35,721 nt of DNA from Clostridiales bacterium. GTDB taxonomy: Bacteria; Bacillota; Peptococcia; DRI-13; UBA5745. The notes below the pieces were generated by a model that searched no databases, had not been told where the DNA came from, and saw nothing but the letters and a program-made list of their open reading frames with translations. The stretch covers positions 1-35,721 of the forward strand of contig WRMS01000004.1 of NCBI GenBank assembly GCA_009777025.1. The letters are read 5' to 3'. This document shows, one piece after another, positions 25,761 to 34,478 of the stretch. Positions within the stretch are counted from its first letter, which is position 1; each line of letters opens with the position of its first letter. Position numbers and translations under genes: made by a program.

Positions 25761-26852
25761 TTATGGGCGCAGCACATCTTCTTTATACAGATGGATCGTT
25801 CCGCTTTTGTTCAGATCCGTGAGGATCGTACCCGCCAGCGGAAACACGATCAAACCAACTATGCCGAATAAGGAAGCCCCTAAATACATGCATAGCAGAG
25901 TAATCAGCGGATACAGGCCGATTTGCATGCCTACCACCTTGGGTTCAATCGTATTGCGGACAACCAGTACCACGCCGTAAAGGATTGCTAACTTCAAAGC
26001 CCTCGACAGTTCACCGGATATGATACTGACGATGATCCAGGGAATGAGAATCGTTCCTGTGCCTACTACGGGTAAAGCGTCAAAAAGAGCGATCACCAAA
26101 GCAAGGCCTGGCGCGTTTCTGACGCCAATCAGAAAAAACCCGATCAACAGTTCTACAAACATAATCAGCGTCATGATACAGCAAGCCTTAATATAGCTGC
26201 CAAAGAACTTAAAAGTATTGTTCTTGATTTGTCTGAGAAGCTGCAGTTTCTCCTGACTGAGCTGCTTCAGGATAAAGCTTTTGATGCCCGGGTAGTCCGC
26301 CGATACATAAAATGAAGCTAGGACAGTGATGAGAAAATTGATCATAAATCCCGGGAAAGCGCCGGCAAATCCGGTAACCCAGTTGAGTACCGCTGTAGAA
26401 ACAGTCGTGACCAGATTGGCCATGGAGGAAATGACGTTTCCTGACAAGCTCTGAATCGTAGCCTGTAAGGTAGGGTCGATCTCCTGAAAGAGGATGATTA
26501 GCGTATTCAAACTCTGCCTTACTGCCGGTTCGATCGTAGACCGGTAGTAATCCGGTATAACACTAAAGAAATGGCTGATCGCCGACGCCAGCCGAATGCC
26601 GGATATCGTCAGGAGCGTTCCCACTATCGAGTAAAACAGCACAAGGATTATCACCGCCATCCATTTCTGTTTTACCTTCGTTACGCCGGCAACCCATTTC
26701 GCCAGCGGCCTCAGGGACACCGCCACCAGCGAGCCGATCAAAAAGGGCGTAATCGCGGGCATCAGATATTTGAGGAAAACGTAAATGATGCCGGCCACGA
26801 TTAACCAGTAGGCAAATCGAACAATAAAGATCTTTTGGCTCTCTGTATCCAT
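25761..26852 (-). CDS. ytvI: AI-2E family / sporulation integral membrane protein YtvI-like
   Basis: The start is set at MDTESQKIFIVRFAYWLIVA (26852), preceded by AAAAGGAGGG at 7 nt; the track adds ten residues. The 363-aa protein has eight or so helices and the UPF0118/AI-2E pattern. It has PFLIGSLVAVSLRPLAKWV near the N-terminus, LITVLASFYVSADYPGIK in the middle, and ALFDALPVVGTGTILIPWII and NTIEPKVVGMQIGLYPLITL at the C-terminus. The last is the signature of the YtvI subgroup found in spore-formers. Its transport role is unproven. It follows rluD by 14 nt. Confidence 0.85.
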   Translation of the reverse strand: MDTESQKIFIVRFAYWLIVAGIIYVFLKYLMPAITPFLIGSLVAVSLRPLAKWVAGVTKVKQKWMAVIILVLFYSIVGTLLTISGIRLASAISHFFSVIPDYYRSTIEPAVRQSLNTLIILFQEIDPTLQATIQSLSGNVISSMANLVTTVSTAVLNWVTGFAGAFPGFMINFLITVLASFYVSADYPGIKSFILKQLSQEKLQLLRQIKNNTFKFFGSYIKACCIMTLIMFVELLIGFFLIGVRNAPGLALVIALFDALPVVGTGTILIPWIIVSIISGELSRALKLAILYGVVLVVRNTIEPKVVGMQIGLYPLITLLCMYLGASLFGIVGLIVFPLAGTILTDLNKSGTIHLYKEDVLRP

Positions 26853-26866
26853 GCACGCCCTCCTTT

Positions 26867-27886
26867 TTATATCTCGCAGCAACCTTCGCGCCGCAGAACC
26901 GCTAAGGTATTTACCGCCCCTTCCTCTTTGAGAAGCTTACAGAACGCTTCTGGAGGCGGGGCAAAGAAGCGCATCCTTTCCTTGCTCTCCGGATGGTTCA
27001 GGGATAGCTGCCACGCATGAAGCACTTGTCGCTGCCAGGGGGAGTCGTCCTTTCGCAAGCCGTATTTCGGGTCCCCCAACACAGGATATCCCAGAAGTTT
27101 CATGTGCACCCGGATCTGGTGGGTACGCCCGGTATGCAGCTTACACTGCAGAACGGTTTTATCCGCGAGCCTGTCCAGTACGGTATAGGAAGTACTTGCT
27201 TCTTTCCCCCCCGCGACGGCCGCCATCTTCTGGCGGTCTTTCGGATCCCGGCCTATGGGCGCCTCAATCCTTCCCGCGGGTTCGCTGATAACGCCCCGGA
27301 CAACGGCGATGTAGAGTCTTTCCATCGTTCCGTCCTGGATCTGCTTCGCCAGAAAGCGATGGGATTCATCGTTTTTGGCTACGACCAAAAGTCCGGAGGT
27401 ATCTTTATCCAGCCTGTGTACGATACCGGGCCGCAAAACGCCGTTGATCCCGGACAAGTCCTGGCAATGCGCAAGCAATCCATGCACCAGCGTCCTGTCG
27501 CCGCTGCCGGGCGCCGGATGGACGACCAGGCCCTGAGGTTTGTTGACGACCAACAAAAACGGATCTTCATATACGATAGATAAATCCATCGGATAAGGCT
27601 CGATCCGTAAATGCACCGGAGCGGGAATGGTACAATCCAAACGATCCCCCTCCTCCAGCTTTCTGCCGCTTTTGACGTTCTGCCCGTTCAGCAGAATTTG
27701 GCTATTCTTGATCAGCTCCTGAATCCGGCTTCTGCTCAAAGCGGGAAGCATGGCGCTCAGATAGAGGTCCATGCGTTGTCCTTCCCCTTGCGGTTCGACA
27801 ACGAAAGCCAGACGCTGTCCCGGCTCCGCCGGGTAGGCCTGTTCTGCTGCTATCCGCTCACGTTCCGGGATTTCTGCTCGCCGCAT
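26867..27886 (-). CDS. rluD: RluD-family 23S rRNA pseudouridine synthase
   Basis: The start is set at MRRAEIPERERIAAEQAYPA (27886), with AAGGAG 6 nt upstream. The 339-aa protein has an S4 RNA-binding domain (QRMDLYLSAMLPALSRSRIQ, LINGQ-like ILLNGQNVKSGRKLEEGD) and then the RluA fold. VVNKPQGLVVHPAPGSGD, PGIVHRLDKDTSGLLVVAKN (catalytic Asp in HRLDKDTSG) and LHTGRTHQIRVHM are seen. It modifies uridines of large-subunit rRNA. It lies 29 nt after lspA, a common Firmicutes pairing. Confidence 0.92.
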   Translation of the reverse strand: MRRAEIPERERIAAEQAYPAEPGQRLAFVVEPQGEGQRMDLYLSAMLPALSRSRIQELIKNSQILLNGQNVKSGRKLEEGDRLDCTIPAPVHLRIEPYPMDLSIVYEDPFLLVVNKPQGLVVHPAPGSGDRTLVHGLLAHCQDLSGINGVLRPGIVHRLDKDTSGLLVVAKNDESHRFLAKQIQDGTMERLYIAVVRGVISEPAGRIEAPIGRDPKDRQKMAAVAGGKEASTSYTVLDRLADKTVLQCKLHTGRTHQIRVHMKLLGYPVLGDPKYGLRKDDSPWQRQVLHAWQLSLNHPESKERMRFFAPPPEAFCKLLKEEGAVNTLAVLRREGCCEI

Positions 27887-27915
27887 TATCTCTCCTTCAT
27901 GCCTCCGCCGCTTTT

Positions 27916-28437
27916 TCAATCTTCCGCAAGATGCTTTGGTTCTTTTCTCCTGTCTTTCCACTCCTCATACAAAACGAAAAGGGCCAGCAGCGTCCCGCCG
28001 CATACGACCGCAGAATCCGCGACATTGAAGATATAGCTCCAAATCCCGCGAAAATCAAGAAAATCGACAACCGCATCATGCTGTAAACGATCCGCCAGAT
28101 TTCCTAACGCGCCGCCGCTGATCACCCCGAGAAGAATCCTGATGGACCGGCTCATGTTCTTCAAGAAAAAAGCCGCCCAGCAAAGAAAGGTTATGGCCAA
28201 AACGCTTACGACGATGAACAGCGTATTGTAGCCGGACATCATCCCGAAAGAAGCGCCGCTGTTCATGATAAAGGTCAGGTAAAAAAAACCGGGAATCACA
28301 GGGATGCTCTCCCCCAGCCGCATCATGGACAGCACAGCGTCTTTGCTGATCTGATCAACAGCAAAAATCACTACAGCACTAAGAAAATAACCCAGTCTTC
28401 CCTGCGAGGTCACTCTGCTGTGTCTGGGATTATACAT
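27916..28437 (-). CDS. lspA: Lipoprotein signal peptidase (signal peptidase II)
   Basis: The 173-aa protein has four membrane helices. VDQISKDAVL follows the first helix, then MNSGASFGM, GGALGNLADR, DAVVDFLDF (catalytic Asp125) and FNVADSAV (catalytic Asp141). It cleaves prolipoprotein signal peptides at the membrane. The ribosome binding site is weak (GAGAG). A possible promoter reaches into the end of the DUF4129 gene (28485-28513). It sits between the MoxR-DUF58-DUF4129 genes and rluD. Confidence 0.95.
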   Translation of the reverse strand: MYNPRHSRVTSQGRLGYFLSAVVIFAVDQISKDAVLSMMRLGESIPVIPGFFYLTFIMNSGASFGMMSGYNTLFIVVSVLAITFLCWAAFFLKNMSRSIRILLGVISGGALGNLADRLQHDAVVDFLDFRGIWSYIFNVADSAVVCGGTLLALFVLYEEWKDRRKEPKHLAED

Positions 28438-28484
28438 ATACTATCTCTCACTATGCAGTACTTCTTGTCTGTATTCTTTCACCT

Positions 28485-28513
28485 ATACTATCTTTTCCCG
28501 GGCGCTTTTGCAA
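28485..28513 (-). promoter_or_regulatory. Possible promoter of lspA-rluD-ytvI
   Basis: Minus strand: TTGCAA (28513-28508), 17 nt, TAGTAT (28490-28485). The -10 is poor and the -35 lies within the DUF4129 coding end. Confidence 0.25.
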
Positions 28514-29699
28514 GTTCAAATTCCGCCAATATCGTCTTCATTCTGTCTATTTCTTTCCTATCCGTGTCTTTTTCACCATATCTTGCCTGTATGTATATCG
28601 AACGAAAAGCGGCGGCCGCCTCCGGATTCTGAAAATGAGTCCTGGTCAGCCTCTCAAAGTCGGCGCTGGTCAGATGGTTCTCCTTGTGTATTCCTCTCTT
28701 CCGGCACTGGATAAGGTATTTACGGTACAAAGCCCGAACCGGGTGATGCATCGCTTTTCCCCGTTCTGCCGGCTTCTGATCCGCGGACACTGGGAAACGC
28801 CGCATTCCGCTCCCTGTATGGTCGACGCTTAGCCCGCTATAGTTCGATAACCTTTTAAACAACCGATAAAACAAATAAAGAATCAAGAGAATAAGCGCCA
28901 GATACAAAAAGGCCCTGAGCAGATCATACCTGGCGGCAGGCAAGTCTGCGAGCTCTTCCTCAAAGAATCCCATGTCGGTCAGGATCTCCGTTTCCTCCCT
29001 ATCTCTGCTAAACTGCGGTAAACGCTCGAGCAGCAACAGCAAGGGCGTCAGGATGAATAGTATCACCCTGATCAGCAAAACCAATATTGGCGCAATGATA
29101 CGGAAATACGCCGTACGCAATACCCATCCGCTGAAGCTGAAAAAAGCCCTGCTGCTGAACAAGACGCCTGAAAGGATGACGGCGAGTGCCTGAAAGGCGC
29201 TCATCCATTGAAAGCGCGCCTGTGATATGGTCTCCGGATTATGCCGGAGCATGTGCATGAGCAGCATCGACGCCGTTAAGAAAATAAAGGCAAAAGGGAG
29301 CGAAGCGGGCTCCAGGCCAGCCTTTCCCCCCATAAGCAGCGTCAGGATCATAAAAGGAAGATAGGTTCTGAGAAAAAACAGGAAATTTTCGCTGTAACTG
29401 AACATGCGCGGTATGCCGTCCAGACGATAGACGCTGACCGCCACGTAGGCCATAGCCGGTAACAAGACCAACGCGTTCGCCGGCGCCGGCCGGTACAAAA
29501 AGCAAAGCGGCAGAAAGGCCAGGGGCAGGAAGCGCAGTTTCCCCCTGGCGACAAGCCGGCCACAGGCGTAGATACAAAATGCAAACAGAAGCAGCGTTAC
29601 GATCAGCGGGCTTCCTCCGAAATAGAAGGAGAAGAAACTAGCCAGCGCAAAATAATAGCAAAGGTCGCATACGAGTTTCAAGCTGAACAAAAGCGTCAC
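28488..29699 (-). CDS. DUF4129-domain membrane protein
   Basis: The start is set at a GTG (29699) overlapping the DUF58 stop as GTGA, with GGAGG 7 nt upstream. The track ORF extends 79 codons back, out of family, inside the DUF58 gene. The 403-aa protein has about eight or nine membrane helices, including one near residue 260-280 (AFLYLALILLILYLFYRLF). A soluble C-terminus follows (MHHPVRALYRKYLIQCRKRG, LTSADFERLTRTHF, FRSIYIQARYG), which is the DUF4129 pattern. It is third in MoxR-DUF58-DUF4129, a widespread arrangement often linked to envelope or stress functions and often fused or adjacent to transglutaminases. No transglutaminase domain is present here. Confidence 0.82.
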   Translation of the reverse strand: MTLLFSLKLVCDLCYYFALASFFSFYFGGSPLIVTLLLFAFCIYACGRLVARGKLRFLPLAFLPLCFLYRPAPANALVLLPAMAYVAVSVYRLDGIPRMFSYSENFLFFLRTYLPFMILTLLMGGKAGLEPASLPFAFIFLTASMLLMHMLRHNPETISQARFQWMSAFQALAVILSGVLFSSRAFFSFSGWVLRTAYFRIIAPILVLLIRVILFILTPLLLLLERLPQFSRDREETEILTDMGFFEEELADLPAARYDLLRAFLYLALILLILYLFYRLFKRLSNYSGLSVDHTGSGMRRFPVSADQKPAERGKAMHHPVRALYRKYLIQCRKRGIHKENHLTSADFERLTRTHFQNPEAAAAFRSIYIQARYGEKDTDRKEIDRMKTILAEFELAKAPGKR

Positions 29700-30748
29700 A
29701 ATACGGCCTCCTCCGCCGGAAGGATCAACAACTGCATAGCGTTTTCCCGGTTCAACCGGGCCATGATCTGCTCCCTGTCTGTAGGCGTAATGATAATCAA
29801 GGCTTTGGCGCCGCGGGTTTTCATCCGCTTGACCATGGCGGAGAAGGACTCCGTAAACCGATAGGAAGCACGCCCAAGTCCTTCCATTATTGTAAAATAG
29901 TGCTTTTCCCCCAAGCCTTCGCCAATATACGCCCAATCGGCAATCGCGCCGGAAGTGGTGGCGTTGGTATAAAAATCATACTGAATTCGCCGTTCTTCCA
30001 GAATTCTGCAAACCGATCGGGTCAAGCGGTAGCAGGTCTCGATCCGCTGTTCTTTCCCCTCTTCCTCGCATTCGACGTTTAAAAGCACGGTAGCGGAAGC
30101 TTCTGTCGTATAGTCATATTGCTTTACCATGATCTCCGCCATGCGGGCGCTTTGCATCCAGGAGATGGCTTTCATCGGTTCCCTTCCCGTATACGCCCTG
30201 AATCCTGCAGTAAGCACCGGGTCTTCCATAATGAACCGGCGAACAAGGAAATCCCCTATGAAGCCGCCCATGACGTCTTCCAGCCTGCGGCTATCGCTTT
30301 CCCTCGGATAGATCACGACTTCGGCAAACAAAGATACCCTCTGCCTTTCTTCGTTCAAGCCAAGAAAATCTCCGCCGCTCAAATGCGCGCCGGGGAAGAT
30401 ATACCTGCCCCTTTCGGGTATCGAAGCCGTAACGCTACGCTGGAACCCGGCGTAGGGCATCATATAGGTGGAATAGGAAAGTTTGCTGTATTCCGAGGGG
30501 CTTGCCGCGCTTTGCATGGCCTGGTCGTACACCACCAGGCCGAATGGTAAATATTCCTCGACCCGGATAAAGGGAATAAAGCGAAGGCTGTGATTGGACA
30601 AGCTGGAGAGGATCGCAAACTTTTCGTCGGGCGCCGCTAAAACCAGAGAAGGCTGGTAGTGGAATACAACGCCTCTCAACGCGTACTCGAGAGACCATTT
30701 TTCAACGAAGTACGCCAGTATAATCAGCACGAAAATAAATACCGTCAT
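29696..30748 (-). CDS. DUF58-domain protein
   Basis: The 350-aa protein has one N-terminal membrane helix (VFIFVLIILAYFV). A beta-rich external or linker part follows, and the DUF58 core GFRAYTGREPMKAISWMQSA (about residues 183-202). The C-terminus has a vWA-like topology (SATVLLNVECEEEGKE, GAKALIIITP). It partners MoxR ATPases; the pair is thought to act as a chaperone- or maturation-like module at the membrane. AGAGGG lies upstream of the ATG. The gap from the MoxR gene (113 nt) holds hairpins at 30799-30813 and 30830-30846. Confidence 0.85.
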   Translation of the reverse strand: MTVFIFVLIILAYFVEKWSLEYALRGVVFHYQPSLVLAAPDEKFAILSSLSNHSLRFIPFIRVEEYLPFGLVVYDQAMQSAASPSEYSKLSYSTYMMPYAGFQRSVTASIPERGRYIFPGAHLSGGDFLGLNEERQRVSLFAEVVIYPRESDSRRLEDVMGGFIGDFLVRRFIMEDPVLTAGFRAYTGREPMKAISWMQSARMAEIMVKQYDYTTEASATVLLNVECEEEGKEQRIETCYRLTRSVCRILEERRIQYDFYTNATTSGAIADWAYIGEGLGEKHYFTIMEGLGRASYRFTESFSAMVKRMKTRGAKALIIITPTDREQIMARLNRENAMQLLILPAEEAVL

Positions 30749-30798
30749 ATTCTGCCCTCTGCGATACGCCGCGCCCCTAGTAGTCTGTTAAGTCCAAG

Positions 30799-30813
30799 GT
30801 GGGCTACGCCCAC
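30799..30813 (-). repeat. GC-rich hairpin in MoxR-DUF58 gap
   Basis: GTGGGC-tac-GCCCAC is a perfect 6-bp stem with a 3-nt loop, 17 nt from the second hairpin at 30830. Confidence 0.55.
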
Positions 30814-30829
30814 GTTAGATGCATGTTAC

Positions 30830-30846
30830 ATGGGACGCTGTCCCAT
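30830..30846 (-). repeat. GC-rich 3' hairpin after the MoxR gene
   Basis: ATGGGAC-gct-GTCCCAT is a perfect 7-bp stem 15 nt 3' of the MoxR stop. It is preceded by TTAC on the + strand, and the same CATGGG(R)CGCTG core is seen at 10693-10710. Confidence 0.55.
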
Positions 30847-30861
30847 AGAACGAATCTTTGC

Positions 30862-31806
30862 TCAGATATCCTCCAGCGGTACCTTTGCCTTGTTGATGAT
30901 TTTCTCAAGAATCTCCGTATAGCTATCGTTTCTTGCCGTCGTCCCCATACTCAGGCGGTGGGCCAGTATGGGAGGCGCTACAAAACGCAGGTCTTCCGGA
31001 ATGACATAATCCCGGCCGTTCAAGGCGGCGCAAGCCTGGCTCGCTTGATACAGCGCGATCGCTCCTCTGGTGGATACCCCTGCGACAAAGCGGCTCTCCC
31101 TGCGGGTGGCTTCTACGATATCCATGATGTAGCCGGAAACGTCCGCGCTGACGACCGCCTGACGATAGCTGCTTCGGATATAGGCTGTCTCTTCTTTGCT
31201 GACTTTCTGTTCGAGAGATTCCACAATATCCAGGACCGAAGGTCTGGCAATGACCGAAAGCTCCTGGCTGCGGCTCATATACCCGAGAGAAAGCCGCATG
31301 AAGAAGCGGTCGATCTGCGCTTCCGGCAGAGGAAAGGTTCCGTACGATTCCAAAGGATTCTGGGTCGCCATAACCATAAACGGCTCGTCGAGCAATGTCG
31401 TGACCCCGTCCACGGTGATCTGGCGTTCTTCCATCGCTTCCAGCAGGCTCGATTGGGTACGCGGGGTCGCCCTGTTGATTTCATCCGCCAGCACAATATT
31501 CGTAAACAGCGGGCCGGGCCGGAACTGGAAATCCCCGAGCTTTTGGTTGTAAAAATGAATCCCCGTTAGATCCGAAGGGAGAAGATCCGGTGTAAACTGA
31601 ATCCTTTTAAAGTCTCCGCCAATGGTCCTGGCAAAGGATCGGAGCAGCATGGTCTTTCCGGTCCCGGGCAGGTCTTCGATCAGCACATGTCCGGAACAGA
31701 CAAAGCAGATTAAGACAAGTAAAATGGCTTCTTCTTTCCCAATGATAACCTTCGAGCAATTCTCGACGACTTTTCGGCGGTATTCGGCAAATAACGCAAG
31801 TTCCAT
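30862..31806 (-). CDS. MoxR-family AAA+ ATPase
   Basis: The start is taken as ATG 31806 (MELALFAEYRRKVVEN), with GGAG 6 nt upstream; the ATG at 31809 or the GTG at 31818 used by the track are alternatives. The protein is 314 aa. Walker A PGTGKTMLLRSFA lies near residues 47-59, ADEINRATPRTQSSLLEAME is Walker B with the MoxR signature, and sensor 1 is VMATQNPLESYGTFPLPEAQ. A C-terminal lid has RESRFVAGVSTRGAIALYQA. It is the first gene of the DUF58-DUF4129 operon and has a promoter at 31861-31889. Confidence 0.92.
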   Translation of the reverse strand: MELALFAEYRRKVVENCSKVIIGKEEAILLVLICFVCSGHVLIEDLPGTGKTMLLRSFARTIGGDFKRIQFTPDLLPSDLTGIHFYNQKLGDFQFRPGPLFTNIVLADEINRATPRTQSSLLEAMEERQITVDGVTTLLDEPFMVMATQNPLESYGTFPLPEAQIDRFFMRLSLGYMSRSQELSVIARPSVLDIVESLEQKVSKEETAYIRSSYRQAVVSADVSGYIMDIVEATRRESRFVAGVSTRGAIALYQASQACAALNGRDYVIPEDLRFVAPPILAHRLSMGTTARNDSYTEILEKIINKAKVPLEDI

Positions 31807-31860
31807 CATTCTCTCCACCCTGTAGATTCGTTCCCTGTCCGGTCTCGTCAGAACAAAACA

Positions 31861-31889
31861 AATATATCATAAACCGCTTGTCACATCAA
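31861..31889 (-). promoter_or_regulatory. Promoter of the MoxR-DUF58-DUF4129 operon
   Basis: Minus strand: TTGATG (31889-31884), 17-nt spacer, TATATT (31866-31861), about 55 nt upstream of the chosen start. Confidence 0.5.
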
Positions 31890-31970
31890 TGAACAAAGCA
31901 CAAAGTCACCGTCGACGGCAGACGCCCGGCAATTGACAATTCCGGCCCGGATATAGTACCTTATCAGTAT

Positions 31971-31991
31971 CCGTTCAACCTGAACGAACGG
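31971..31991. promoter_or_regulatory. Dyad in the MoxR/dehydrogenase intergenic region
   Basis: CGTTCA-acc-TGAACG (31972-31986) is a perfect 6-bp inverted repeat, extended on one side by GAACGGG. It lies about 90 nt upstream of the first dehydrogenase gene and may be an operator. The rest of the 272-nt gap shows no ORF; a TTGACA at 31933 has no matching -10. Confidence 0.35.
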
Positions 31992-32078
31992 GTGTCGTTT
32001 ACTTAAAATGGCGTTCTGCATCCGCTTCCGGGGAGCATCCTATTCGCCGGGAGCACAACCAAGAAGGAGGTTATCATT

Positions 32079-33152
32079 ATGAAAGTTGGCGCAGCGATTA
32101 AATTTGGGTTTCTGAACGACCCGGTTCCGGAAAAACGGGGAGCCGTTGGTTTGGTCGACTTCCCGGAACCGGAAGTCGGCCCGGACGATGTACTGATTAA
32201 AGTTGCCTATTGCTCGATCTGTGGATCCGACCCGCACCTTTCGGACGGTACGTTTGGCATGGACTTTCCCAACTATATCGGCCATGAGGTCTCCGGCGTA
32301 GTCGCAGCCCTGGGCGAAAGGGCGGTCATTAAGGGACTAAAGGTCGGCGACAGGGTTTCGGGAAACTTCCGGCATACCTGCGGCGTGTGCTACTATTGTC
32401 AAATGGGGCAGCCGCACTATTGTATCGGCACCCGCCTTTTGGGGCCGGGGCGAAGAAGCCCGGGCATGGCGCCGCTGATGGTTTGGAACCAGTCCCAGGT
32501 ATTCAAACTTCCCGACAATGTTTCCCTCCGGAAGGGCTGCCTCCTCGAACCGGTATCCATTGCGGTCCGGGCCGGCGACAAAGTACATAATTATGTCGGC
32601 GCCAGGATGGCGGTATCCGGCGGCGGACCCATCGGCCAATTGGCGCTGCAGGTACTGAAACTGCAGGGCGCAACGGCGCTTACGATGATCGAGCCCATAG
32701 CTGACCGCAGAGAACTCGCCCTGCGTTTTGGCGCCAAGCATGTCATCGATCCGGTCAACCAAAATGTAGTGGAAGAAGCCATGCGCATTACCGGGGGCTT
32801 GGGCTTCGACGCCATCGTCGACGTATCCGGCGCGGCGGCAGCCTGCAGGCCTCTCCTGGATGCAGCGGCGCGGGGCGGTACCATTTGCTATGGCGCGATG
32901 TATCCTACCGGCTACGAGATGCCGCTGAACATGCTGGAATATATGTATCGCAAGGATCTGACCCTCACCGGCCTTTTCCTTTCGCCCCATACCTTCCCCC
33001 GCTCTGTCCAGCTTCTCGAACGCTTAGACCTGGATCCCTTCGTTGAGGCGTGCTACCCCCTGGAGCAGATCGTAGAAGCTTTTGCTATGCATATGTCGGG
33101 GAAATATCCAAAGGTCATCGTCAACTGCAACGCCGATCTGGCAGATCTGTAG
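32079..33152 (+). CDS. Zinc-dependent medium-chain alcohol/polyol dehydrogenase
   Basis: The 357-aa protein starts at a strong AAGGAGG site. Catalytic zinc ligands are Cys48 (CSICGSDPH) and His69-Glu70 (IGHEVSG), with LLEPVS near 155-160. The structural-zinc lobe is Cys101, Cys104, Cys107, Cys115 (CGVCYYCQMGQPHYC). The nucleotide-binding motif is AVSGGGPIGQLA (about 178-189), a GGGPIG variant of GxGxxG, with a Glu at the end of the second strand (MIEPIADR). These features define the sorbitol/threonine-dehydrogenase-like MDR family, which oxidises secondary alcohols with NAD(P). The substrate is unknown. It is convergent with the DUF362 gene, with only 7 nt between stops. Confidence 0.88.
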   Translation: MKVGAAIKFGFLNDPVPEKRGAVGLVDFPEPEVGPDDVLIKVAYCSICGSDPHLSDGTFGMDFPNYIGHEVSGVVAALGERAVIKGLKVGDRVSGNFRHTCGVCYYCQMGQPHYCIGTRLLGPGRRSPGMAPLMVWNQSQVFKLPDNVSLRKGCLLEPVSIAVRAGDKVHNYVGARMAVSGGGPIGQLALQVLKLQGATALTMIEPIADRRELALRFGAKHVIDPVNQNVVEEAMRITGGLGFDAIVDVSGAAAACRPLLDAAARGGTICYGAMYPTGYEMPLNMLEYMYRKDLTLTGLFLSPHTFPRSVQLLERLDLDPFVEACYPLEQIVEAFAMHMSGKYPKVIVNCNADLADL

Positions 33153-33159
33153 GATTTGC

Positions 33160-34281
33160 CTATTCCTGCGGTTCTCTGATGAAAACAGCGCCGTGCGGGC
33201 ATAACTCCTGGCAGCAGAAACAGCGGATACAGCGATTGTAGTCATAGGTTGGCGCTTGCGTCTGATCCTTGTCCTGCCAGCTTAGGGCTTTCGGCGAGAC
33301 CGGGCACATGTCGATGCATACGCCGCAGTGCTGGCATTTCTCCTCGACGATATAGGGCTTGGGTACGCCCGCGTCGTTATCCCGGGAGAATACCCCGGCG
33401 CCGCGCACATTGCTGATCGGATTGCGATTGATCTGGAAGTCGTAAGCGATGAAGCTTTCCAGGGCGTCCCCCAGCAGCGTAATCTCCTCGCTCACATACG
33501 TACCGTGTCCTGCCTGCATGCCAAGAGAAACCGTGTAGGAATACTCGGGTTTCACATCCACAATGCGGCATACAGTGGCGTCCAGCGCAACCGGATCGGA
33601 CGACAGCAGCAGCAGGTTCATCTTCTTGGGGTCGCCGTTCATCGGGCCGTTCCCTTCCATGCCGATTATCCCGTCCATGATATAAAGCCGGGGTTTGAGG
33701 AACATATTCAAATCAAGGAGCATGCGCGCGAAATCCGCCGGCCTTTGCAGTTCTTGATGGTAGGCGCCTTTCCGCCTGCCGGGGATGCAGCCGAGCTGGT
33801 TTTTGACGGCGCCTGTAAGCTTAAGAAATCCCTGGGTCTTCAGCTTGGGGAGGCTGATTATGCCATCGCAATCCAGGGCGCCATTGGCAACATAGAATTC
33901 CCGCGTAGCGGTTTGGATTGTCCGTCCTTGCAGAAAATCCGCAAGGGGGATATCCAGCGCCGCGGCGACTTCCCAGAACCCGGTCGCTTTAGCGGCTTCC
34001 AGGGCTTCATCCTCTGTCGTACCCCGCCCGGGCGAGTCCCCGTAGCTTAAGCTGGCGCCGGTAGACTGCAGGATTTCACACACGGCTTTAAAGACAGCGG
34101 GATGGGTTGTGGCACAGCGTTCCGGCGGCACAGCCATGATCCAGTTTGGCTTGAGCAGGATCTTTTCGCCGGGCTTGACAAATCCACCCGCGCCCCCTAA
34201 TAGATCGATCCCTCTTTGCACCGCAGCCTTCACCTCGGCGTAATCATAGCTTTCACAACGAACCAAAGCAACATTTGACAT
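33160..34281 (-). CDS. DUF362 protein with C-terminal 2[4Fe-4S] ferredoxin domain
   Basis: The start is set at MSNVALVRCESYDYAEVKAA (34281), with AAAAAGGAGG 6 nt upstream; the track adds eight residues. The 373-aa protein has the DUF362 domain (ILLKPNWIMAVPPERCATTH, SLSYGDSPGRGTTEDEAL, DGIISLPKLKTQGFLKLTGA, NLLLLSSDPVALDATVCRI). At about 310-373 two iron-sulfur motifs follow, CQHCGVCIDMCPVSP and CIRCFCCQELCPHG. DUF362 proteins of anaerobes are of unknown function and are linked to redox or corrinoid chemistry. It lies between two dehydrogenase genes, convergent with one and divergent from the other, which suggests a shared redox role. Confidence 0.88.
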   Translation of the reverse strand: MSNVALVRCESYDYAEVKAAVQRGIDLLGGAGGFVKPGEKILLKPNWIMAVPPERCATTHPAVFKAVCEILQSTGASLSYGDSPGRGTTEDEALEAAKATGFWEVAAALDIPLADFLQGRTIQTATREFYVANGALDCDGIISLPKLKTQGFLKLTGAVKNQLGCIPGRRKGAYHQELQRPADFARMLLDLNMFLKPRLYIMDGIIGMEGNGPMNGDPKKMNLLLLSSDPVALDATVCRIVDVKPEYSYTVSLGMQAGHGTYVSEEITLLGDALESFIAYDFQINRNPISNVRGAGVFSRDNDAGVPKPYIVEEKCQHCGVCIDMCPVSPKALSWQDKDQTQAPTYDYNRCIRCFCCQELCPHGAVFIREPQE

Positions 34282-34478
34282 GGATAACCTCCTTTTTCTC
34301 ATCACAAGACCAAGCCGGTCCTGTCATACCATGCAATTTGCGGTCACGGGCTTTTACTTAGGCTACTTATAACTGCTCACAAATCATATCACATTTTCTT
34401 GATGACTGTATTGTAAAATCCCTTATTTTTCTATAGTATAAGATGATGAAAAGCTGTTTAAAAGGAGGACTGGATAAC

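Noticed and set aside
29702-29936. Upstream 79-codon extension of the DUF4129 ORF
   Set aside because: It lies inside the DUF58 coding end in another frame; the GTG at 29699 has a GGAGG and overlaps the stop as GTGA.
31933-31957. TTGACA with TATAGT upstream of the first dehydrogenase
   Set aside because: The spacer is only 13 nt; no better -10 is seen at 16-18 nt.
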